Positions 1-8,052 of a DNA stretch of 21,418 nt are shown here, piece after piece. The first letter of the stretch is position 1; every line of letters starts with the position of its first letter. The notes beneath the pieces were generated by a model that made no database searches, was not told the DNA's origin, and was given only the letters and a program-made list of their open reading frames with translations. Source of the DNA: DASZZX01 sp036260415. GTDB lineage: Bacteria; Actinomycetota; Nitriliruptoria; Nitriliruptorales; JAHWKO01. The position numbers and the translations under genes are program-made. The DNA lies in the NCBI GenBank assembly GCA_036260415.1, contig DASZZX010000125.1, forward strand, positions 1 to 21,418, in the 5' to 3' direction.

Positions 1-283
1 GATGGGCGGTGCCGACCAGCTGATCGGCGAGCTGCGAGGCGAGGCGTCGGCCGCCACGCGGCAGCACGAGGACGGTGCCGACGCACCGGAACCGTCCGAG
101 CCCGAGCCGCACCAGGATCCCGCCGCGGACGATGCCCAACCGGAGTCCTTCCCCACCACCGCGCCGTCGGAGGAGCAGCCGTCGGCCGAGCAGCCGCCCA
201 CCGCCGCGCCTCAGCCCGAGGAACGCGGCTCCAGCGACCCGTCGTCCGGCCCGAGCGGGACCGGCGACGGCGGCGCCTTCTGA
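1..283 (+). CDS. 3' end of an unidentified gene; disordered acidic/Pro-rich C-terminus
   Basis: An open frame enters from the left edge and stops with TGA at 281-283. The ATG at position 2 is probably internal, so this is most likely the last ~93 residues of a longer protein. The readable part has a short stretch that may end a folded domain (DQLIGELRGEA), followed by about 65 residues rich in Pro, Glu, Ala and Ser with no hydrophobic segment: a disordered tail. Third codon positions are almost all G or C, which supports coding. The gene is convergent with the HD-GYP gene, which also ends in a Pro/Ala-rich tail. I do not recognise the family. In mycobacteria the gene on this side of the locus is a D-Ala-D-Ala carboxypeptidase (dacB), but nothing visible here shows that. 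Confidence 0.6.
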   Translation, partial: MGGADQLIGELRGEASAATRQHEDGADAPEPSEPEPHQDPAADDAQPESFPTTAPSEEQPSAEQPPTAAPQPEERGSSDPSSGPSGTGDGGAF

Positions 284-308
284 CGGCAGCGCGCGGCTGA
301 CGCACGGG

Positions 309-343
309 CGTCTCGAGACGTGACCGGGGCCGCGCACGCCCCG
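309..343. terminator. Possible bidirectional terminator between convergent genes
   Basis: The 69-nt gap between the two convergent stop codons holds a perfect 12-bp palindrome (CGTCTCGAGACG, 309-320), followed by a hairpin with a 6-bp stem (CGGGGC 325-330 / GCCCCG 338-343) and a 7-nt loop. There is no T-tract on either side, so it is not a classical intrinsic terminator. The position between convergent genes is the main argument. Confidence 0.3.
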
Positions 344-352
344 CACGGGCAG

Positions 353-2008
353 CTACGAGGGGCGCGGCCTCGGGTCGGCACCCGACCCGGGTGACGTCTC
401 GGGCTCGGGGTCGGCCGCGGCGTGTTGGGGTGGGTCCGCCTTCGGCTCGTGGGTCGAGCCGCGGCCGGGGAACGGCTGAGGTGGGCCCTGCCGCACCGCC
501 GCCTCCGTGGGCTGGTCCGGACCGCTCGCGACGTCGCCGGCGGGGGAGGCCACGTCGGTGACGTTCTGACCGGGACCGGGCGCAGTGGGCTGATCCGCCG
601 CGTCCGTGGCTGAGCCGGCGGACCCGCCAGTGGAGGGAGTGGGGGCCGCCTGCGGGGCCAGGCCACGGACCACCGGCGGGGCAGCGGCGTCGGTGGGGGC
701 GAGGTGGTCGGCACCGGTCTGGAGCTCGCCCTGTGCTGGAGGCGGTGCCGCCGGCTGCCGGAGCGGGTCGGCGGGCTGGTCGATGGCTGCGGCGGGCGCC
801 TCCACCGGGGTGGCCCGCACGTCGCTGGGCGACGCAGGCTGGACAACGGGTGGCGGTAGCACGACCGCTGCAGCCGTCACGCCCCCGACCACGACGGCCG
901 AGGCCGGGGTGAGGTTGCCCAGTACCGGCCGGCTCAGAGCGTCGACGTTGCGGAGCAGGGGGAGCCCCGACAGCCCAGCCAGCGGACCGGTCACGCGCCG
1001 CAGGCTGGCGGTCGACAGGTTGAGGAAAGCGCGGACCACCTCGGGATCGAAGTGGGTCCCGGCGCAGCGGGTCAGCTCCGCACGCGCGCTGGCGATGTCG
1101 ACCGGCGAGCGGTAGGAGCGCGCGCCGGTCATGGTCTCGAACGCGTCGGCCACGGCGACGATCCGTGCGGCCAGGGAGATGTCCTGCCCGGTCAGCCCCC
1201 GCGGGTAGCCGCTGCCATCGAAGTGCTCGTGGTGCTGGGCGATCGCGGCGCCCCACGCGCCGAGCCAGGGCAGCAGGGCGCCGGCGATGCGCGACCCCTC
1301 GTCGGGGTGGCGGCGGATGGCACGCCACTCCGCGGAGTCGGGCTCGCCTCCCTTGTTCAGGGTGCTGGGCGCAACAGCCAGCTTGCCGATGTCGTGCAGC
1401 AGCGCGGCCCAACGCAGCCGGTCCAGGTCGTCACCGGCGACACCCAGCTCGTCGCCCAGGAGTTCGGCGTAGGCGCGGACGCGCTCGGAGTGCCCTCGGG
1501 TCCTGCGATCGTGCGCGGCCAGGCTCGCGGCCAGCGTCAGGATGGTGACGGCCGCCTCGTCGGGGTGTTCCCCAGCCGTGCGCGCGTCGCGGATGCGCTG
1601 GTGCAACCGGTTGACCCCACCCGCCCGCAGCGCCATGCGGAAACGGGTGGGTGCCGGGCCGGGGAACAGCAGCGACAGGTCGAGGAGGTACGACAAGGGC
1701 AGCAGGCGACGGGCGGCACGCTCGACGACGACCACGAGGGCCATGGCGACGGCGGCCAGCAGCGCCCACGCCACCACCAGTCCCAGGAGGCTGGAGGGGC
1801 GGGGCAGAACCGTGGCGAGCCACCAGGTGATCGAGATGGCGACCACACTGGGGACGACCACCACGACGGCGCGCAGCGCAGCGGCGGCCGCTGGCCGTCT
1901 CGGCCAGCGGTTGGCGAGCGTGTGACCTGGCATGGGTTCCCCGGTACCGGGCGCCAGGATACTCCCGGTCGCGGGTTGCGGCACGTCTGGTTCGACCTTT
2001 CGCGACAC
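353..2008 (-). CDS. Membrane-anchored HD-GYP domain protein (putative c-di-GMP phosphodiesterase)
   Basis: Predicted to hydrolyse cyclic di-GMP. Counting from the GTG at 2008-2006, there are two hydrophobic segments at about residues 43-95, then an HD-GYP domain: the upstream His in RGHSERV, H205-D206 in LLHDIGKL, then H259-H260, H262, D264 and the GYP triplet at 267-269. All metal-ligand motifs look intact. After the domain a further hydrophobic stretch (around ASAVVVGGVTAAAVV) precedes about 150 residues of Pro/Ala/Gln-rich low complexity, so the tail may lie outside the membrane. The start was chosen because AGGA lies 6 nt upstream; an in-frame ATG at 2044 would add 12 residues but has no ribosome binding site. 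No sensor domain is recognised beyond the membrane segments. It is divergent from a degenerate GGDEF gene, suggesting a shared signalling role. Confidence 0.85.
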   Translation of the reverse strand: MSRKVEPDVPQPATGSILAPGTGEPMPGHTLANRWPRRPAAAAALRAVVVVVPSVVAISITWWLATVLPRPSSLLGLVVAWALLAAVAMALVVVVERAARRLLPLSYLLDLSLLFPGPAPTRFRMALRAGGVNRLHQRIRDARTAGEHPDEAAVTILTLAASLAAHDRRTRGHSERVRAYAELLGDELGVAGDDLDRLRWAALLHDIGKLAVAPSTLNKGGEPDSAEWRAIRRHPDEGSRIAGALLPWLGAWGAAIAQHHEHFDGSGYPRGLTGQDISLAARIVAVADAFETMTGARSYRSPVDIASARAELTRCAGTHFDPEVVRAFLNLSTASLRRVTGPLAGLSGLPLLRNVDALSRPVLGNLTPASAVVVGGVTAAAVVLPPPVVQPASPSDVRATPVEAPAAAIDQPADPLRQPAAPPPAQGELQTGADHLAPTDAAAPPVVRGLAPQAAPTPSTGGSAGSATDAADQPTAPGPGQNVTDVASPAGDVASGPDQPTEAAVRQGPPQPFPGRGSTHEPKADPPQHAAADPEPETSPGSGADPRPRPS

Positions 2009-2048
2009 GATGATTCCTACAGAACGTGTCCGTGCGACCGCCATGAGT

Positions 2049-2054
2049 TACGAT
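2049..2054 (+). promoter_or_regulatory. Possible -10 element (TACGAT) in the divergent intergenic region
   Basis: The ~98-nt space between the HD-GYP start (2008) and the GGDEF start (2107) must hold promoters for both directions. TACGAT fits the TANNNT -10 form common in Actinomycetota and would give a ~45-nt leader for the GGDEF gene. No convincing -35 box is seen. The assignment is tentative. Confidence 0.25.
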
Positions 2055-2106
2055 GGCCCGCGCTGGCGAGACGCCGGCGTGGGGAGGCCGTGGGGAGGGG
2101 ACTCCG

Positions 2107-2955
2107 GTGACGACCTTGACATACCGCCAGGCCCGGACCGTCGTGCTCGGCTTCGGCACCGCGCTGATCTGCGGTGTCGCCATCGCCGCCTACTACCGCG
2201 GTGCCGACCTGGTCGAGGTGGGGGCCATCCTGCTGTTCCTGCCGGTCCTGTTCGGGCTCGCCTTCGATCAGGTCCGCGGTGGGCTGGTCGCCGCGGTGGT
2301 CGTGTCGGGCGTGTACGTCGCCGTGCGCTTCTCGACCATCGGTGACCTGCCGGCCGGAGACTTCGTGGCGGCGGCCTTGGTACGCACGCTGCTGTACGTC
2401 GGCCTCGGCGTGTTCGGGGGCTGGGCCAACGACATGCTGGCCCAGGCGCTGCGCAAGCTCGAGCTGTACGACGAGGTGGACGACGACACCGGCGTCGGCA
2501 ACGCCCGGTCGCTGCTGTCGGTGGCCGATCGCGAGGTGGCGCGTGCCGACCGTTACGGCTCGGTGTTCTCGTTCGCGGTGCTGCACATCGGCCGTGAGGC
2601 GTTCGCGCCGGTGGACGAGCGCCGCGGACGGAGGGCGTTGCGGCGCCTGTGTCAGACGCTCGAGTCGAACGTCCGCGCGACCGACCTGGTGAGTCGGGTC
2701 CCGTTTGAGGAACGCGAGGACGTGGTGGTTCTCCTGCCCGAGACGGGGCAGGCGGGTGCGCAGGTCCTGCTCGAGCGCGCAGTGGACGGTGCCCGCGACC
2801 TCCTGGCCGAGCACGGACTGGCCGTGTGGAACGGCCAGGTGGCCGGCGAGGTCATCAGCTACCCGGGTGACAACGGCTCGCTGGAGCACTACCGGGGTCA
2901 AGTCGCCGTCGTCCTGGGCCGACAGACGGTGGTAGTCGAGGAAGGTGGGGCCTGA
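2107..2955 (+). CDS. Membrane protein with a degenerate GGDEF domain
   Basis: About 282 residues. Three or four hydrophobic helices lie between residues 10 and 110, followed by a domain with a diguanylate-cyclase-like fold: it opens with DDDTGVGN (125-132), which corresponds to the D-x-TGL-x-N motif, and has the usual LLPETG downstream. Where the GGDEF signature should be, the sequence reads FEEREDVVVLLP (200-211): both active-site glycines are replaced, by E202 and R203. Cyclase activity is therefore unlikely; it may bind nucleotide or act as a partner or sensor. GTG 2107 is preceded by a strong GGGGAGGGG six nt upstream, so it is preferred over the in-frame ATG at 2053. It is divergent from the HD-GYP gene, and its stop overlaps the next start (TGATG), suggesting translational coupling. 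Confidence 0.75.
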   Translation: MTTLTYRQARTVVLGFGTALICGVAIAAYYRGADLVEVGAILLFLPVLFGLAFDQVRGGLVAAVVVSGVYVAVRFSTIGDLPAGDFVAAALVRTLLYVGLGVFGGWANDMLAQALRKLELYDEVDDDTGVGNARSLLSVADREVARADRYGSVFSFAVLHIGREAFAPVDERRGRRALRRLCQTLESNVRATDLVSRVPFEEREDVVVLLPETGQAGAQVLLERAVDGARDLLAEHGLAVWNGQVAGEVISYPGDNGSLEHYRGQVAVVLGRQTVVVEEGGA

Positions 2956-4409
2956 TGGGCCGGTCGGTCACCCAGCGACTGGGTGGCGTGGGGGCGATGC
3001 GGCGGATCGCGCGCCCGTTCGCGTTCCTGGTGCTGCTGCTCGCGCTGGTGGCGTGGTCGGAGATGTCGGCCGCCATCGCGACCGAGTTCATGTCCGCCCA
3101 GGAAGCCGAGCTGTCCCGCCTGCTCAACGGCGAGCGCGCCGCCAAGGGGCTTCCGACCTTGTCCTCGTCCGACGCCCTGCGCACGGTCGCCCGCCGGCAC
3201 AGCCAGCGGATGATGACCGAGGGCACGATCTTCCACAACCAGCGGCTCAGCGAGGAGGTCCAGGCGCTGTTCCCCAAGTGGGCTCGCGTCGGTGAGAACG
3301 TCGGGGTCGGCCCCTCGATCCCGTCGGTGCACCGGGCCTTCATGAACTCGCCGGGCCACCGTGCCAACATCCTCGATCCCGACTTCGCCCACCTCGCGGT
3401 CGGCGTCGTGTCCGGCGGCAGCCGCCTGTTCATGACCGAGAACTTCCTCAAGCTGCAGCCGGGCGCCGTCCGGCCGGTGCCCGCCTCGTTCCGGCTGGCC
3501 GGCGGCAGCCGCACGGCGACCGCGCGGTCGATCGCCGACTTCGGGTTCACACCGGGGACCGCCCGTGGTGCCGTCCTCGCCCCCTCCCACGACTACCACG
3601 GGGCGCTCGCCGGTGCGGCGCTGGCGGGTGCGATCGGCGGACCCACCGTGCTGTCGGGCACCGCCTCGCTGGACGCCGAGGCCCGAGCCGCGCTCGAACG
3701 GGCGCTGGGCGGCGACCGCGGCGGCAAGACCGTGTACCTGGTAGGTGGCCCGTTCACGGCCGCTGTCCGCAACGCCGTTGCGGGGCTGGGAGTGCGGGTG
3801 GCGACCATCGGCGGCGCGGACCACGTGGCCACCGCGGCCGCGGTCGCCCGCAGCCTGCCGCGACGGCCCACGACCGCGTTCGTGGCCACAGTGGCCGACT
3901 ACCCGGACGCGTTGGCGGTCTCGGCGGTCGCGGCCGTGCACGGGTGGCCGGTCCTGTACACCGATCCCAGGGCGTTGTCGCCGGGGACCGCGGAAGTGAT
4001 CCGCCAGCTGGGCATCAACCGCAGCTACGTGGCGGGCGGTCCCGACGCCGTATCGGAGGCCGTGGCCGCGCAACTGCGGGTGGTCGGGGCTCCCATGGCC
4101 CAGCGGCTGGCTGGCACCTCGCGCATCGAGACCGCCACCGCCGTGGCGGACTTCGCGCTGGGCAACGGGCTCAACCCCCGTCACGTCCAGATCGCGACCG
4201 CCTACAACTACCCGGACGCGCTCGCCGGTGGTCCCCTGGCCGGCGTCCTGCGAGGGCCGGTGCTGCTCACCACCCACGGCGGGCTGCACGGCACCCCGGG
4301 AGGCTGGCTGCGCGCGCGCCGTGGCGACGTCGACGCGGTGTACCTGCTGGGTGGACCTGCCGCGCTGTCCGGTGCGGTCGAGCCCGGCGTCAGCGCCGCC
4401 CTGCAGTAG
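2955..4409 (+). CDS. Secreted CAP/SCP-domain protein with three CWB2 cell-wall-binding repeats
   Basis: 484 residues. A basic N-terminus (MRRIARP at 15-21) and a hydrophobic core (about 22-35) form a signal peptide. Residues ~45-165 are a CAP (cysteine-rich secretory/SCP-like) domain, with ARRHSQRM, GENVG (113-117) and NSPGHRANIL (about 131-140) as typical motifs. From ~177 to the end are three cell-wall-binding repeats of the PF04122 type, seen by recurring R-x-AG...R-x-x-TA, YPDALA and V-x-L-x-GGP blocks. CWB2 repeats hold proteins non-covalently on the wall, so this is predicted to be a surface protein; the activity of bacterial CAP domains is generally uncertain. The start overlaps the upstream stop (TGATG) and has GAGGAAGG at 2938-2945; ATG 2997 is an alternative start. 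Confidence 0.9.
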   Translation: MGRSVTQRLGGVGAMRRIARPFAFLVLLLALVAWSEMSAAIATEFMSAQEAELSRLLNGERAAKGLPTLSSSDALRTVARRHSQRMMTEGTIFHNQRLSEEVQALFPKWARVGENVGVGPSIPSVHRAFMNSPGHRANILDPDFAHLAVGVVSGGSRLFMTENFLKLQPGAVRPVPASFRLAGGSRTATARSIADFGFTPGTARGAVLAPSHDYHGALAGAALAGAIGGPTVLSGTASLDAEARAALERALGGDRGGKTVYLVGGPFTAAVRNAVAGLGVRVATIGGADHVATAAAVARSLPRRPTTAFVATVADYPDALAVSAVAAVHGWPVLYTDPRALSPGTAEVIRQLGINRSYVAGGPDAVSEAVAAQLRVVGAPMAQRLAGTSRIETATAVADFALGNGLNPRHVQIATAYNYPDALAGGPLAGVLRGPVLLTTHGGLHGTPGGWLRARRGDVDAVYLLGGPAALSGAVEPGVSAALQ

Positions 4410-4426
4410 CCCATCTCGCGCTGCGG

Positions 4427-4432
4427 TAGGCT
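4427..4432 (+). promoter_or_regulatory. Putative -10 element TAGGCT upstream of the small secreted protein gene
   Basis: GGTAGGCT lies in the 48-nt gap after the CAP/CWB2 gene. It matches the TANNNT pattern seen again before hpt, ftsH, folE and folB. Transcription starting about 7-8 nt downstream would leave a leader of roughly 18 nt to GTG 4458 or 39 nt to ATG 4479. There is no clear -35 box. Confidence 0.35.
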
Positions 4433-4478
4433 CCGGCCCGCTCCTCCAGGGTCGGTCGTGGTCGAGGGTTGCGTCCGG

Positions 4479-4904
4479 ATGTCATCCCCGCGCGTGCTCA
4501 TCCTGCTCGTCGCGGCCGCCCTCCTGGTGACGTCAACTGCCACGGCTGCGCTGGCGACCTCCCACCGCCCGGGCGTGGCGCTGCAGACCACCACCGGCGG
4601 TGGGACCGCCGGCGGGGGCCAGACCGGCGGTGGAGCCACGGCAGGTGGCGAGACCACCGGTGGCGGTGCAACCACGGCAGGCGGTGGCGCCCAGGAGGGC
4701 GCCGGGGCCGCGGGGGGCGAGGCGGAGGGCGAGCTGCCGGGGCCCGACCCGTCCCCCGGCACGACGTTCGCTCCTGAGAACTACGAGACGCCCTGGACCT
4801 GGTGGATGGGCGTCATCCTCACGGTGGTGACGGTGCTGGGCATCGGTGGCGTCGGGCTGGGGTACTGGCTGCTGGTCCACCGTGCCGGCCCGGCGCGCCG
4901 GTAG
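4479..4904 (+). CDS. Small secreted Gly/Thr-rich protein with a C-terminal membrane anchor
   Basis: 141 residues from ATG 4479, or 148 from GTG 4458; GAGGG sits 10 nt before the ATG and AGGG 6 nt before the GTG, so the start is unsettled. Residues 1-27 are a signal peptide (MSSPRVLILLVAAALLV). The middle (~35-85) is a low-complexity TGGG/AGGG/GGE linker. A single transmembrane helix at about 108-132 (WWMGVILTVVTVLGIGG...) ends in a short basic tail, HRAGPARR, which should be cytoplasmic. The layout is a short flexible external linker on a type I membrane anchor. There are no sortase motif, no cysteines and no catalytic motif. I do not recognise a family. The stop is 3 nt before the start of the metalloprotease gene, so the two are probably co-transcribed. 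Confidence 0.75.
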   Translation: MSSPRVLILLVAAALLVTSTATAALATSHRPGVALQTTTGGGTAGGGQTGGGATAGGETTGGGATTAGGGAQEGAGAAGGEAEGELPGPDPSPGTTFAPENYETPWTWWMGVILTVVTVLGIGGVGLGYWLLVHRAGPARR

Positions 4905-4907
4905 CGG

Positions 4908-6008
4908 GTGAGCGGGCATCGGTCCCACGAGCCGGGCGACGCGCCGGCGACCTCGACCACGCCCCCCATCATCGACGAGGCCGTGGCCCTGCGGATCGCC
5001 GCGCTGGTGGCCCCGACCCAGCGCAGCGACGCACGGGAGGCCGCCCGCCTGCGCGCTGCCGTCGCGGCGGACCTGGTCGAGGTCGACCGCGCCGCACGGG
5101 CATGGACCGGTCTGGGCGCTGAACTGCCGCCGACCCACGTCCAGGTGGTCAGCCGCACGGGCTGGGTCCGAGCCAACCTGGTGGGCCTGCGCGGCGCGCT
5201 GGACCCGCTGTCGTTGCGGCTGCGCACCTCCCCGGCGGGGCGACGGGTGGGAGCGCGTCTGGTCGGGATGCAGCTCGGGACGCTGCTGGGGCTGCTCTCG
5301 ACCAAGGTCCTCGGACAGTTCATCCTCCCGCTCGGCGGGCCGGGACGATCCCAGCTCGTCCTGGTCGGTCCCAACCTGCTGGAACTGGGGCGTCGCCACG
5401 GAACGCTGGCAGACGACGTGCGGCGCACGGTGCTGCTGCACGAGCTGGCTCACCGCCTGCAGTTCGACGCTGTGCCGTGGCTGGGTGAGCACCTGCGCGG
5501 CCTGCTGCGGCGCTACTTGGATGCAGCTCGGCTGGACCCCGCTGTGCTGGTGGAGCTGCTGGGTCGCATCCCCGAGGTGCTGCGCGCCCTGCGCGAGGAG
5601 GCGAGCCTGACCCCCATACTCCAACTCGTGCTCACCGACGAGCAGCGGGCCGTGGTCGAGGAAGCCCAGGCGATGATGAGCCTGCTGGAGGGCCACGGGA
5701 ACGCCACCATGTACGGCGCCGCCCACGGTGTCGTGCGTGATCCCGAGCGGGTGCGCGCGGCGCTGGAGGAGCGCCGCACCGATCTGGCGGCACGCATCCT
5801 CACCGCGGTGGCCGGCCTGGAGCTCAAGCGGCGGCAGTACCGTGAGGGCGAGCGGTTCGTGCGGAAGGTGGTCGAGCAGGTGGGCACCGAGGGCCTCAAC
5901 CGGGCGTTCTCCGGCCCCACATCCCTGCCGACACCGCGCGAGATCGGCGACCCGGAGGCCTGGCTGACACGCGTCCACGGGGGTGCGCAGGGACAGGCCA
6001 CGCCATGA
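4908..6008 (+). CDS. Zincin-like putative metalloprotease of the DUF2342 family
   Basis: 366 residues. It belongs to the actinobacterial DUF2342/COG5282 family (sometimes named coenzyme F420 biosynthesis-associated protein). The zinc motif HExxH is present as H178-E-L-A-H182 in VLLHELAHRLQF, and a second conserved block MSLLEGHGNATM lies about 90 residues later; its Glu/His are the likely further ligands or structural residues. No signal peptide or membrane segment is seen, so it is probably cytoplasmic. The substrate is unknown. Family members sit directly upstream of tilS in many actinobacteria, as here, where its stop overlaps the tilS start (ATGA). The GTG start has only a weak ribosome binding site, so the first ~20 low-complexity residues are uncertain. 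Confidence 0.85.
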   Translation: MSGHRSHEPGDAPATSTTPPIIDEAVALRIAALVAPTQRSDAREAARLRAAVAADLVEVDRAARAWTGLGAELPPTHVQVVSRTGWVRANLVGLRGALDPLSLRLRTSPAGRRVGARLVGMQLGTLLGLLSTKVLGQFILPLGGPGRSQLVLVGPNLLELGRRHGTLADDVRRTVLLHELAHRLQFDAVPWLGEHLRGLLRRYLDAARLDPAVLVELLGRIPEVLRALREEASLTPILQLVLTDEQRAVVEEAQAMMSLLEGHGNATMYGAAHGVVRDPERVRAALEERRTDLAARILTAVAGLELKRRQYREGERFVRKVVEQVGTEGLNRAFSGPTSLPTPREIGDPEAWLTRVHGGAQGQATP

Positions 6009-7438
6009 CCTCCCGGACCGGCCCGACCGGCCCGATCGGTCCCGGACTCACCGGCGACGAGCTGGTTGCGGAGGTCGGGCGTGCGCTCACCTCGCTGCCC
6101 CGCGGTGCCGCCGCGGTGGTGGCCGTGTCCGGCGGCCCCGACTCCACCGTCCTGGCTCACCTCGTGGCCGCCGCCCGACCCGACCTCCGGCTGACGCTCG
6201 CGCACGTGCGCCACGGTCTGCGCGACGACCGCGCCGACGTGGCAGCGGTGCGGCGGCTGGCGACGGTACTCCGACTGCCGCTGGAGGTGACCGACGTGAC
6301 CGTGGAGCCGGCCGGGGAGGGGGTCGAGGCCGCGGCTCGGCACGCCCGGTACGCGGCTCTGCGTGCGGTCGCCGCCGCCGGCGGCGCCCGGACCGTGCTG
6401 GTCGGTCACACCGCCGAGGACCAGGCGGAGACGCTGCTGCTGCGGATCGCGCGCGGGACGGGCGTGGCTGGACTCGCCGGCATGGAGCCGCTCCGTCCGC
6501 ACGGCCGTGACCTGCAGGTCGCCCGCCCGCTGCTGCGCCTCCGTCGCCCGGATCTGCGCCGTTTCGTCGCCCGGCAGGGGCTCGACGTCGTCGAGGACCC
6601 GACCAACCGTGACCCCGCGGTGCGACGGGCCGTGGTCCGCCACGAGATCCTGCCCTTGCTGCAGCGGGTCGGCGCCGACCCGGTCGCGGCGCTGGCGCGG
6701 CTGGCCGACCTCGCCCGCGAGGACGACCGCCTCCTCGACCGTCAGGCTGCCGTGGTCGCGGCCGCGCTGGTGCGACCCTACGGGCCGGCACGGGCCATCC
6801 CCACGGACGGCCTCGACGCCCTGGACGTGGCGACCGCCCGGCGCGTCCTGCGGCGGCTGCTGGACGAGGTCCGTCCCGGCCGCCCGCCCCTCGCGGCTGG
6901 TCACGTCGACGCGGTGCTGGCCCTGCGGTCGGGCGAGGCGGTCGACCTACCGGGCGCGGCCGTGACCCGCGGGGGCGGCTGGCTGGCCGCGGTGCCGCGG
7001 GGCCTGCGCCCCGCGACCGCCGTGCCGCTGCAGGTCCCCGGGGTCACTCCCTGGCGTCCCGCCGGGGTCGCCATCGCGGCCGGGCCTGCCCGGCCCGCCC
7101 CCCGCCGACGCCGCCCGGCAGGCGACGCCGCCACCCGGTCCGGGACGGTGCCACCGGGCGGGGACGCTGCCCTCACCGCGGTGCTGCTCAGCGACGACGC
7201 CGCCGGCGGTCTGACCGTGCGCTCGCGCCGCCCCGGCGACCGCCTGCGGACCGCGGCCGGCACGCGCAAGCTGCAGGACCTTCTGGTCGACGCCGGCGTG
7301 CCGCGCGCCGTGCGCGACCTGCTCCCCATGGTGGTGCGCGGGGACCGGGTGCTGTGGGTCCCCGGCGTGGCGGTGGACGTCGACGCCGGGGCCGCGGGCG
7401 CCGCCCGACCCGCGCTGGCTCTCACGGTCACCCGGTAG
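6005..7438 (+). CDS. tilS: tRNA(Ile)-lysidine synthase
   Basis: 477 residues. TilS uses ATP and lysine to convert C34 of the CAU-anticodon tRNA-Ile to lysidine, so that it reads AUA. The PP-loop S42-GGPDS-47 lies in AVVAVSGGPDST, followed by HVRHGLRDD and GHTAEDQAETLLLRIARG, both characteristic of the family. The C-terminal substrate-binding domain is present (RSRRPGDRL, GTRKLQDLLVDAGVPR). Between them is an unusual Arg/Pro-rich linker around residues 350-385 (PARPAPRRRRPAGDA). The start overlaps the stop of the DUF2342 gene by ATGA, indicating translational coupling. The TAG stop doubles as part of a putative promoter for hpt. Confidence 0.97.
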   Translation: MTSRTGPTGPIGPGLTGDELVAEVGRALTSLPRGAAAVVAVSGGPDSTVLAHLVAAARPDLRLTLAHVRHGLRDDRADVAAVRRLATVLRLPLEVTDVTVEPAGEGVEAAARHARYAALRAVAAAGGARTVLVGHTAEDQAETLLLRIARGTGVAGLAGMEPLRPHGRDLQVARPLLRLRRPDLRRFVARQGLDVVEDPTNRDPAVRRAVVRHEILPLLQRVGADPVAALARLADLAREDDRLLDRQAAVVAAALVRPYGPARAIPTDGLDALDVATARRVLRRLLDEVRPGRPPLAAGHVDAVLALRSGEAVDLPGAAVTRGGGWLAAVPRGLRPATAVPLQVPGVTPWRPAGVAIAAGPARPAPRRRRPAGDAATRSGTVPPGGDAALTAVLLSDDAAGGLTVRSRRPGDRLRTAAGTRKLQDLLVDAGVPRAVRDLLPMVVRGDRVLWVPGVAVDVDAGAAGAARPALALTVTR

Positions 7439-7441
7439 CCT
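7436..7441 (+). promoter_or_regulatory. Putative -10 element TAGCCT for leaderless hpt mRNA
   Basis: TAGCCT overlaps the tilS stop codon and is followed by exactly 8 nt and then the hpt ATG (7450). No Shine-Dalgarno sequence precedes that ATG. The spacing fits transcription starting at or next to the A of ATG, i.e. a leaderless message, which is common in Actinomycetota. The -35 region is not recognisable. Confidence 0.45.
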
Positions 7442-7449
7442 CCGCGCGT

Positions 7450-8052
7450 ATGCCGCCCGAGCCGCTCGCCGACGTCCTGGCACGCACGGGGCTGGAGCTG
7501 TCGTCCGAGCTGGCGGACGACATCGACCAGGTGCTGATCACAGGTGAGGAGATCGACGCCAAGCTCGCCCACCTCGCCGAACGGCTCGACGCCGACTTCG
7601 CCGGTCAGGACGTGCTCCTGGTCGGCATCCTGAAGGGCGCCTTCGTGCTGATCGCCGACCTGGCGCGGCACCTCAGCATCCCCGTGAGCATCGACTTCAT
7701 GGCCGTGTCGTCGTACGGCTCCTCCACCCGCACCTCCGGGGTGGTACGGATCCTGAAGGACCTCGACGACGACATCGAGGGCAGGAACGTCGTGCTCGTC
7801 GAGGACATCATCGACTCCGGGCTCACGCTCAACTACCTGCTGCGCAACCTACGGTCGCGCCGGCCCGCCCGGCTGGAGGTGCTCGCCTTGCTGACCAAGC
7901 CCAGCCAGCGGCGCATCGACATCCCGATCACCTACCACGGGTTCGAGGTGCCCGACGTGTTCGTCGTCGGCTACGGGCTTGACTACTCCCAGCGCTACCG
8001 CAACCTGCCGTTCATCGCGACGCTGAGGCCCGGCCTGCCCACGCCGGCCTGA
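7450..8052 (+). CDS. hpt: Hypoxanthine(-guanine) phosphoribosyltransferase
   Basis: 200 residues. It salvages hypoxanthine and guanine with PRPP, giving IMP and GMP. Visible motifs are the LKGAF loop (V-G-I-L-K-G-A-F), the flexible-loop block MAVSSYGSSTRTSG, the PRPP-binding motif VVLVEDIIDSGLTL with acidic pair E118-D119 and D122, and the C-terminal VVGYGLDYSQRYRNLPFI. These are typical of bacterial Hpt and the length fits the family. The frame stays open upstream into tilS, but ATG 7450 matches the family N-terminus and sits 8 nt after a putative -10. It follows tilS, as in other actinobacteria. Confidence 0.96.
   Translation: MPPEPLADVLARTGLELSSELADDIDQVLITGEEIDAKLAHLAERLDADFAGQDVLLVGILKGAFVLIADLARHLSIPVSIDFMAVSSYGSSTRTSGVVRILKDLDDDIEGRNVVLVEDIIDSGLTLNYLLRNLRSRRPARLEVLALLTKPSQRRIDIPITYHGFEVPDVFVVGYGLDYSQRYRNLPFIATLRPGLPTPA

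Noticed and set aside
2053..2106. ATG 2053 as start of the GGDEF-like protein
   Set aside because: It adds 18 Gly/Arg-rich residues without a ribosome binding site, whereas GTG 2107 follows a strong purine-rich site.
1052..2110. Long plus-strand open frame across the HD-GYP gene
   Set aside because: The minus strand carries complete HD-GYP motifs in the same interval; the plus frame has no domain features.
2116..2121. TTGACA hexamer as a -35 box
   Set aside because: It lies inside the GGDEF coding start and no -10 match occurs at the right distance downstream.
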